Below are positions 7,723-15,400 of a stretch of 64,000 nucleotides of DNA, piece after piece. The notes under the pieces were generated by a model. That model made no database searches and was not told the DNA's origin. It was given only the letters and a program-made list of their open reading frames with translations. Numbering within the stretch: the first letter of the stretch is position 1; each line of letters begins with the position of its first letter. Source of the stretch: Chloroflexota bacterium (GTDB lineage: Bacteria; Chloroflexota; Anaerolineae; UBA2200; JACIWT01); the NCBI GenBank assembly GCA_014360825.1, contig JACIWT010000004.1:1-64000 (forward strand), given 5' to 3'. The position numbers and the translations under genes were made by a program.

Positions 7723-9990
7723 CTACGCCAGTTTCACCAGGGTGAAAGTGTGCACGTCGCCCCGCGGCAATGTCTCTACGAGTGCCTCCCCCCGCGCCAG
7801 CGCCACCAGCAGACCCACCTGGTCTCCCAGCGCCAGCCCCAGTTCCCCCAAGGCCACTTGTACCTCCAGCACCTCGCTCCCCACCACTGCAGCAGGCCGG
7901 TAGTGTATTGGTCGCCACACCTCTTGGCCATCGGCGCGGGAGAGGATGACCTCGTGCTGGCCGGGCCAGTGTGCCAGTTCCCAAGCCAGCCCCAAATCAG
8001 CAGGAGCACCGTCTTGGCTTGCCTCAGCGGGGATAGCGAAGCGCACCCGTCCGTTGACTTTCTCGGCTCGGGGCACGGTCAGATAAAAGGCCGCGAAATA
8101 ATCGCCTAACGGCTCGTTCGCCTCCAGCCGCAGGTACAGGTGGGCCGGGTCGTAGCCAAAATACAGTCGCCGCACTACCGTGCGGGCTTGCTGCATCGCC
8201 CCGCTGGAGGGCATCGCGTCCAGATACCCCGCCCCAGCCCAATCGGCGGAGGCGACCGCCTCGCTGCCCAGTCGGGGCGAAATGTAGCCGCTTACCGGAC
8301 GGCGGTGCACGATCACCTCTGCAGCGATGGGTCTGCGCAGGTCTTCCGGCACGGGCAGGCCGAGGATGGTGTACACATTGCTCAGGTGAGCGCGGAAATC
8401 GTGGTCGAAGCGCGCTTCTTGGGCTGAACTATTATAACTGTAGTACCACCAGAACCAATCGCTGCCCTCAGCGATGTAGATCTCCTCCCAGGCCTCGGCC
8501 AACACCCCCAGGTCGGCGAGGGTATTTTCCCTTTGCCAGGTGATGAGGCGCTGGCGGGTGCGGGCCAGGTAGTCCCAGGCCAGGTTCTGCGACCCCTCGC
8601 CGATCCAGGTCTCGAAATTGGCGTTGATCCAGGAGCCGGCGAACAGGCGCGGGATGGTCTGGCGCGGCGGGTGCATGTCCAGGTATTCGCTGACCGTTAC
8701 TGCCCGCAAGTTGGGGTGCTCGTTCAGTCGCCCGTAGAGGGCGCGTAGGAAAACGTCGCCGTTGTGTTCGTATTCCTCCCAGGCATTCTCGCCATCCAGT
8801 ATGATGGTGACCAGATACGGTCCATCGTCGCCCAGGTTGCGGTGGATCGTCTCCAATCGCCCGACGAGATCGTTGGCGGCGTCCTGTCCGGTGGTGTGCT
8901 TGTAGACGAAGCCGATGCGATCGGAGAGGATGTGGTCGCGGAAGACGATGGCCAGGGGAGGCTGGTCTGGACGCCGCTCGGCCTGGGTCAACAAGTAGGG
9001 TTGGTAGAGCACTTGCGGGTTGGTGACGTGGCCCATGTTGTCGCGCCCGATGTCCACACCCAGCGAGCGGGCCAACACCCCCTCGTCGGAGGCGATCCAG
9101 CGCAAGCCATTGGTGCTGCCGAGCAGATCTACCAGGGCCTGGCTCACCGCCCCTTCGGACGGCCACATCCCCTTGGGCCGCTCGCCGAAAACATCCTCGT
9201 GGTACTCGATGGCGCGACGGATTTGCTCGGCGGCATCTTCAGGGTGGGCGAAGGCGGTCTCTGGCAGCGGTAGTTTTGGGCTGGCCTCGCGCGCCGACTG
9301 CACATCCATCACCAGGGGCAAGATGGGGTGATAATAAGGCGCAGTGGCCAGTTCCAACTGCCCCCGCTCTCGCAGTTCGCGATATAGGGGTACGATGCGG
9401 GCCATGATACGCCTCTGGGCCTCCAGAATAGCCTCGATGTCGGCGCGGGTAACACGGGGCTTAAGCCCCGTGTCATCCATCATCTTCTCCACCAGTGGAC
9501 GTAGAATGGCGTCTCGCTCCAGCCAGTTGGGGTCAATCCAGGCCAGGTTGAACCAGGCGATGAGGTCGAGGAAGTACTGGTCCGAGAGGAGCGAGACGTC
9601 GCCGCTCGCGGCCTGGCTCATTTGCAACAGTTTCCAGTAGTGTGGATAGTGGCGGATGATGTTGTCGTGGTGGATGTTGAAGAAGAAGGAGAGGATGGCC
9701 TCTTTGTCCTCACGGGTGAGGTGTTCCTTGCGGCTGAGGGCCAGCGCCTCATCCTCGGCCTGGCCGGCCAGGTAGTCCTGGATCTGCGCTATCAGACAGG
9801 GCGCCACGTCGAAGGTTACGTGCACGTTGGGGAATTCGGACAGCACCTCGGCCATGTGCAGGTAGTCTTTGACTGCGTGCAGGCGCACCCAGGGGAGGGA
9901 ATAGCGACCCGTCAGTCGGTCCTTATAATACGGCTGATGCATATGCCAGACGAAAGCGACGTACAATGGCGGTTTGGTCAACGTCCTCAC
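7723..9990 (-). CDS. GH57 alpha-glucanase (amylopullulanase/alpha-amylase type)
   Basis: A 755-residue glycoside hydrolase family 57 protein. Conserved regions are visible: HMHQPYY (residues 16-22), MWPSEGAVS with the likely nucleophile Glu279, and ILDGENAWEEY with the likely acid/base Asp399. The C-terminal 200 residues form a beta-rich accessory domain (SGYISPRLGSE... LYLRLEANEPLGDYF). No signal peptide is seen, so it is probably intracellular and acts on alpha-1,4/1,6-glucans such as glycogen, fitting glgP at 34868. The frame opens at GTG 9990 with little ribosome site. A TTG three codons later has GAGGTGAGG in front and may be the true start. An in-frame 22-bp palindrome (9452-9473) encodes residues about 173-180. 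Confidence 0.9.
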   Translation of the reverse strand: MRTLTKPPLYVAFVWHMHQPYYKDRLTGRYSLPWVRLHAVKDYLHMAEVLSEFPNVHVTFDVAPCLIAQIQDYLAGQAEDEALALSRKEHLTREDKEAILSFFFNIHHDNIIRHYPHYWKLLQMSQAASGDVSLLSDQYFLDLIAWFNLAWIDPNWLERDAILRPLVEKMMDDTGLKPRVTRADIEAILEAQRRIMARIVPLYRELRERGQLELATAPYYHPILPLVMDVQSAREASPKLPLPETAFAHPEDAAEQIRRAIEYHEDVFGERPKGMWPSEGAVSQALVDLLGSTNGLRWIASDEGVLARSLGVDIGRDNMGHVTNPQVLYQPYLLTQAERRPDQPPLAIVFRDHILSDRIGFVYKHTTGQDAANDLVGRLETIHRNLGDDGPYLVTIILDGENAWEEYEHNGDVFLRALYGRLNEHPNLRAVTVSEYLDMHPPRQTIPRLFAGSWINANFETWIGEGSQNLAWDYLARTRQRLITWQRENTLADLGVLAEAWEEIYIAEGSDWFWWYYSYNSSAQEARFDHDFRAHLSNVYTILGLPVPEDLRRPIAAEVIVHRRPVSGYISPRLGSEAVASADWAGAGYLDAMPSSGAMQQARTVVRRLYFGYDPAHLYLRLEANEPLGDYFAAFYLTVPRAEKVNGRVRFAIPAEASQDGAPADLGLAWELAHWPGQHEVILSRADGQEVWRPIHYRPAAVVGSEVLEVQVALGELGLALGDQVGLLVALARGEALVETLPRGDVHTFTLVKLA
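9452..9473. repeat. perfect 22-bp palindrome inside the GH57 gene
   Basis: Arms ACACGGGGC / GCCCCGTGT around TTAA. It is read in frame as DTGLKPRV within the GH57 protein, between two helices and outside the catalytic motifs. Its form is that of the dispersed palindromes seen elsewhere in the window. Confidence 0.75.
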
Positions 9991-10006
9991 CTCATTGTGG
10001 AGGATA

Positions 10007-11296
10007 TCACAGCGTCAGCGCTCGCAGCAGTTCCCAAGCCCCCTGCGCCACAACCTCGAACGAGATCTGCGCGAGGAGACTGCTGATCACCGGCCAGTAT
10101 TTCTTCTTGAAGCGGGGCAGGATGCCCTTCACCTGCTCTAGGTTCTCCCGCCTGCCTCCCTCAAGCCACTCTTCCACACTGGCCTGGCTCTCCTCTTCGC
10201 CCGGAGCGGCAGCGATCTCCCGGCTGATCCAGCGCTCGAAACTGGTGGAGAATATCATGTAGCACCCATCGCTTTCATCCAAAAGCCCTCGCTTGCCCAG
10301 CGAAACCACATCCAGATGAGCGCGCGGGTGCAGCCCAGACAGATTTTCCAGGTTGGGGAGGGTCTTCTTGGATGGTTCCTGCCTACACAAAGCCAGGATG
10401 CTCAGCAGCGTGATCTTCTCACTCTCAGAGCAATGACTCCACAGATAACTGTAGTGCGGGGCGGCCTGCTGATCGAACCTGGTGGTTACGTATCCTTCCA
10501 GGGCGTCGGAGGTCAGGCCCTGGGACTTGCTCTCCACCAGGTAGTAGCCCGCTATCTGTATGAAGCAGGGATGGCGTCCGGCCAGGGCGAAGACCAACTC
10601 CTTCTCCTGGGGTGTGAAAGCCAGGTCGGTCCCGCCGACGTAGCCCTCGATCAGTTCGTTCGCCTCCTGACGGGTGAAGGGGCGCAGAACCACATTGGCG
10701 AAGATGTTGAAGAACGGTGAACCCTTGATTTCGTCTGAATGGCACAGGTCCACCAGTTCCCGTCGCGTTGCCGAGACCAAGGCCAGCGGCTGGTGGATGG
10801 CCAGGGCCCTCAGGCCGCCGAAGAAGTCCGCCCCGAAATTCGGGTTCAGGGTAACGTATTCGAACTCGTCGAGGAAGAGGACGACGTTCAACCCCCGGTC
10901 GCCGATGGCTGCGAACAGGTCCTCCATATCGAACAGGTCGAACTGGGGCCGCTCCTGCAAAGTCTGGATGGTGGCGGCGAGGTCTCGGTCGGTGACGGTG
11001 CGGGCCATTTTGCCCAGCACCCGTTGCCAGAAGCGCTGCGGGGTGATGTCGGTCAATCCTTGGAAGTCAATGTACACCAATGCGTAGCGGTCGGGTGTCA
11101 GGCCGAGACTGACGGCTACGTTGGGGTGGGAGAGATAATAGAGCAGCGAGGTTTTGCCGATACGCCGCTCGCCCACCACCGAGGTGCTCTCGTGGGCACT
11201 GGACAGGAGACGGCTGACGATCTGGTGGATCTCCTGTCTGCGGCCGTAGAATCGCGCCGGGTCGCGGATTGGGTTGCCAAAGGTAAACGGGTTCGT
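10007..11296 (-). CDS. AAA/STAND-type ATPase with an ACG in place of the expected start
   Basis: A P-loop ATPase of about 429 residues, related to the N-terminal part of the giant protein at 12428-17392. Visible motifs are NPFTFGNPIRDPARFYGR, Walker A GERRIGKTS, Walker B VVLFLDEFE, a sensor-like ALVSATRREL, then helical and winged-helix-like parts. The family normally starts at the Met before NPF/NPY. Here that codon (11294-11296) is ACG, with GGAGGGAGGAGG directly upstream. The only standard in-frame starts (TTG 11359, GTG 11353) lie in a 66-bp tandem-repeat array and would add 20 repeat-derived residues. Either ACG is used inefficiently, translation begins in the repeat, or the gene has just lost its start. 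Function unknown; ATP-driven switch is inferred. Confidence 0.75.
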   Translation of the reverse strand, partial: TNPFTFGNPIRDPARFYGRRQEIHQIVSRLLSSAHESTSVVGERRIGKTSLLYYLSHPNVAVSLGLTPDRYALVYIDFQGLTDITPQRFWQRVLGKMARTVTDRDLAATIQTLQERPQFDLFDMEDLFAAIGDRGLNVVLFLDEFEYVTLNPNFGADFFGGLRALAIHQPLALVSATRRELVDLCHSDEIKGSPFFNIFANVVLRPFTRQEANELIEGYVGGTDLAFTPQEKELVFALAGRHPCFIQIAGYYLVESKSQGLTSDALEGYVTTRFDQQAAPHYSYLWSHCSESEKITLLSILALCRQEPSKKTLPNLENLSGLHPRAHLDVVSLGKRGLLDESDGCYMIFSTSFERWISREIAAAPGEEESQASVEEWLEGGRRENLEQVKGILPRFKKKYWPVISSLLAQISFEVVAQGAWELLRALTL

Positions 11297-11339
11297 AGTC
11301 CTCCTCCCTCCGAAACGATATCGTACGGGTGGGGCTTGT

Positions 11340-11775
11340 GTCTGGCAGGGCACCCACAAGGGGTGCCCCTACACCGCCTATCGTGGGGGCAGGCCTCGTG
11401 CCTGCCCACCCGGGGGCGAACCGCCAGAGTGCCCCCATACCGCCTATCGTGGGGGCGGGCCTCGTGTCTGCCCACCCGGGGGCGAACCGCCAGAGTGCCC
11501 CCATACCGCCTATCGTGGGGGCGGGGCTTGTGTCTGCCCACCCGGGGGCGAACCGCCATGGTGCCCCTACACCGCCTATCGTGGGGGCGGGGCTTGTGTC
11601 TGCCCACCCGGGGGCGAACCGCCATGGTGCCCCTACACCGCCTATCGTGGGGGCAGGCCTCGTGCCTGCCCACCCGGGGGCGAACCGCCAGAGTGCCCCT
11701 ACACCGCCTATCGTGGGGGCAGGCCTCGTGCCTGCCCACCTGGGGGCGAACCGCCGGTTCGCCCCTACACCACCC
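11340..11775. repeat. 66-bp tandem repeat, about 6.5 copies
   Basis: Units recur at exactly 66 bp (TATCGTGGGGGC at 11379, 11445, 11511, 11577, 11643 and 11709). Each carries CAGGCCTCGTGCCTGCCCAC and GGGGGCGAACCGCC blocks. Because 66 is a multiple of three and the unit lacks stops, long open frames exist in several frames on both strands; these are artefacts of the repeat, not genes. The array separates the ATPase gene from the RAYT gene at 11783. Confidence 0.9.
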
Positions 11776-11782
11776 GTTAATT

Positions 11783-12370
11783 CTACAGGGAATCCAGCCA
11801 CCGATCAAAATCATCCTCGCCCTGGCGATCAGGGTTTTCACGGTCCAACACCCAGCGTAGTGGGTTGGTGAGGATGTATTCCCGGATGCGATCCAGCGCC
11901 GCCTCGTTGCGGATGATGTGTTCCCAGTAGTTGCGTTGCCAGACAGGAGTGCCAGGGGCACCACGAGTTTTGGCGATGCGTTTGGTGACAATGGATTTGA
12001 ATTGGGCGACGATGGCGCCCAACGATTTAGAAACCAGCCCTGTGGGGTATCCGTTGGCAGTAGGGGCGACCCGCCGGGTCGCCCCTACTGCATCATCCAC
12101 AATCCAAACGATGCCGTGGATATGATTCGGCATAACCACGAATTCATCCAATTGCACGTATGGACGCACCAGGGCGGTCCTTTCCCATTCCTCCGCTACG
12201 ATTCTGCCGTATTCCGAAAGGATCATCTCCCCGTCCACCACCTCGCCGAATAACATTTCGTGCTGGTGGGCGACCAAGGTGATGAAATATGCGCCAGGCT
12301 GGGTGTAGTCGTAGCCTTTGAGGCGGATGGAGCGGCGGTGGTGTTTTTGCGGGTCGTAATATATGGGCAT
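11783..12370 (-). CDS. REP-associated tyrosine transposase (RAYT, Y1 family), copy 1
   Basis: A 195-residue Y1/IS200-like transposase of the RAYT group. It starts MPIYYDPQKHHRRSIRLKGY. The metal-binding HxH motif is MPNHIHGIV (H83, H85), and the conserved C-terminal helix reads WQRNYWEHIIRNEAALDRI followed by YILTNPLRW. Such proteins nick and join single-stranded DNA at REP hairpins and are thought to spread REP sequences rather than themselves. Residues 95-104 (VGATRRVAPT) are encoded by a perfect REP palindrome at 12060-12088, placed about 10 residues after HxH. The protein at 37492 carries a different palindrome at the equivalent point. It may still be active, since the frame is intact. 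Confidence 0.9.
   Translation of the reverse strand: MPIYYDPQKHHRRSIRLKGYDYTQPGAYFITLVAHQHEMLFGEVVDGEMILSEYGRIVAEEWERTALVRPYVQLDEFVVMPNHIHGIVWIVDDAVGATRRVAPTANGYPTGLVSKSLGAIVAQFKSIVTKRIAKTRGAPGTPVWQRNYWEHIIRNEAALDRIREYILTNPLRWVLDRENPDRQGEDDFDRWLDSL
12060..12088. repeat. REP palindrome inside RAYT copy 1
   Basis: Arms GTAGGGGCGACCC / GGGTCGCCCCTAC around GCC, identical to the free copies at 251-279 and 4517-4545. It is translated on the minus strand as VGATRRVAPT. Confidence 0.9.
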
Positions 12371-12427
12371 AACGCGTATTTCTTTCGATTGTCAATTGAC
12401 CGGTGGGGGCGAACCGGCGATTCGCCC

Positions 12428-15400
12428 CTACGGCAACGGCCAGATGGTGAAATCCTCGTACCGTGTTGTCCTGCCCACGATGCCGTGATTTTGCACCATC
12501 GCCGTGGCAACCCACACATCGCCGGCCACATCCCTGCCAGAGACATCCAGCGCCGTGATGTATCTATCGTTCACGAAGAAGAAAGCCGTGTTCCCCTCGA
12601 CGATCAAGCGCAGTTGATTGGAGCCGGTGGCGGTCAGGTCCAGGTTGTTGGCCTTCCCGTTGGCGATATTTTGGTACTCGGGTTTGTCATCGCTCTTGGT
12701 CACCAGGACCAGTTGCCAGTTGGCATCGGAGTCCACGTAGAGGCAATATTCGTTATCCACTCCCGTATACCGGAAAACAAAGCCGTAATCCCAGGTGCTC
12801 TCCGCACGATCATAGGGATTGTAGAACCGAGCCTCGGCTATGAAATCCCGCAGGTGTACATCTGCCTCGTGGCTGGATATCACGCCCGCCTGGTGCTCCA
12901 TGCTCCCGTCGGCAGGGCCATACATCTCGGAGAGCGGCCAGATGATGAAGTCTTCGTAGCGGGTGGATTTGCCCACCCTTTCGTGACCCTTCACCATGCT
13001 GGTGCCGACCCAGATGCTGCCGGGCACCAGTTTGCCGGAGAGGTCGAGGGTGGCGATGAATTCACCGTTGGCGAAGAAAAGACCCGTGCTGCCCTGGACT
13101 ATTAGGCGGAGGTGGTTGGAGCCAGTGGCGGTCAGATCCAGGTTGTTGACTTTCCCGCTGGCGATCTTATTGAACACCGGCTTATCGCCGCTCTTGGTCG
13201 CCAGGTTCAGAGTCCATCCGCCGCTGGAGTCCACATACAGGCGATATTGATTGTCGGATCCCGTCTCGCGGAAGCCGAATCCGTAGTCCCAACCGCCTTC
13301 CGAACGGTCGTACGGGTTGTAGAACCGGGCCTCGGCCACGAAATCCCGCAGTTGTAGCCCCGCGTTGCGACTGGCTATCACGCCCTCCCGGTGTGGCAGG
13401 CTTCCCACCATGGGGCCGTAAACCCCCGCCTGGGTCCAGATGGAGAAGTCTTGATATAGTGGCCAGATAGTGAACCCCTCATAGCGAGTGGATTTACCCG
13501 CCATCCCGTGTTCTTTCTTCAGGCCGGTGCCGACCCAGATGTCGCCAGCAACGTTCTTGCCGGAGACATCCAATGTCGCCACGTATTCGCCGTTGACGAA
13601 GAAAATGGCTGTGCCGCCCTGGGCAGCCAGATGGAGGAAGTTGGAGCCGGTTGGGGAGGTGTCCAGATCCCGTATTTTCCCTCCGGCTATCTTCTTGAAT
13701 TCCGACTCATCCCCGCTTTTGGTTACCGATTCCAGCGCCCAGACTCCTTCGGAATCTACGTAGAGGCGGTACTCGTTATCCCCTCCCATATCCCGGAAGC
13801 CAAAGCCGTAGGACCAGGTGCGTTCTGCGCGGTCGTACGGGTTGTAGAAGCGAGCGTAGGCCAGGAAATCGCGCAGGCGCAGGCCAGTGTACTGAGCAGA
13901 TAGCGAACCGTCTTCGTTGTGGGCGAGGGCTCCATCTGCAGGCCCGTAGATTTCGCCCAGCGGCCACACCGTGAAGTCCTCATAGCGGGTGGATTTGCCG
14001 GCGATAAGGTATCCTCGACGCATGCCGGTGCCCAGCCACACGTTCCCGGGAACGTTTTTCTCCGAGACATCCAGGGCGGTGATGTATTCATCGTTCACGA
14101 AGAAGAAGGCGGTATCGCCCTGGACCACCAGGCGCAGGCGATTGGCGCCGGTGGCAGAGGTATCCAAATTGGTCAGTTGTCCACTGGCGATGTTTTTGTA
14201 TTCCCAGACCCCGGCGGTGTGTCCGGTCAGTAATTCCAGGATCCACTCGGCATCGGAGTTCACGTGGAGGCGATAGTGGAGTTCGTCGGCCGTTTGGCGG
14301 AAGCCGAAGCCGTAATCCCAGCGCCCTTCTGAGGGGGCATAGGGGTTGTAAAAGCGGGCTTCGGCCGCGAAATCGCGCAGGTAGGCGCTGGCATATTGGC
14401 CCTGGGCTCGATCGCCCTCCTCGTGGCGCAGGTTTCCGTCCGCGGGGCCGTAGGTCTGGGTCAGTGGCCAGACCACGAAATCCTCGTAGCGTGTTCTTTT
14501 GCCGCTGATCCCATAGCCCCTTTGCATCACAGTGCCGAGCCACACGTCGCCGGGGACATCCTTCCCGGAGACATCCAGCGTGGCGATGTATTCACCGTTG
14601 GCGAAGAAGAGGGCTGTGTTCCCTTGCACCACCAGGCGGAGGTGGTTGGAGCCGGTGGCGCTTAGGTCCAGGTTCTCGACCTTGCCACTGGCCACGGTGT
14701 CGAACTGCGACCCTTCGCCCTGTTTGTTGGCGGACACGAAGGTCCAATCGCCCCCGGAGTCCACGTAGAGACGATATTCGTTGTCTGGTCCGATGCGCCG
14801 GAAGCCGAACCCGTAATCCCAGGAGCCTTCCGAGCGGTCGTAGGGATTGTAGAACCGAACCTCGGCCATGAAATCGCGGGCGTCCACGCCGGCGAACTGG
14901 AGAGATACGGAATCATCCCGCTCGTGGACCAGTTCGCCATCCACGGGGCCGTACATTCGCAGCGTTTTCGGAGTGGGGATGGAGACGACAGGCGTTGGCG
15001 TGGGTCTGGGCTTTCCGAATCCGGTTACATAGACGAGGAACGCACCCGCGCCGGTTACGAGCAGCACGAAGAGGGCACCCACGATCAGGAACGGGATCAG
15101 CGGCGACCCTTTCGGTCGTGCTGGGGTGAATTTGCCCGCGGTGCGGCGGAGTTCGATGGCCTGGGCTAAGACGCGCGGGGCGTCTCGGTAGGTCTCATCC
15201 TTGCTGATAATGCCTTTGAGCAGGGTGATGGCCCGGTCGTAGTCCTTCCTGGACATTGCCACTTGCGCTTCGATATAGGCGCGTGCCAATTCCCGCGAAC
15301 GTTCCACCTGTTGGATCTCAGACTGGGCGGCCTCAGCATCCTCCGGCTCGAGGGCCAGATACTCGTGCCAGATGGTCAGGGCCTCGTCCCATTTCTCCGC

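Noticed and set aside
10739-11991. Long open frames on both strands across the 66-bp repeat (up to 373 codons)
   Set aside because: The unit is a multiple of three and stop-free, so frames stay open automatically. The translations are repeats of the same 22 residues, and extend antisense into the ATPase gene.
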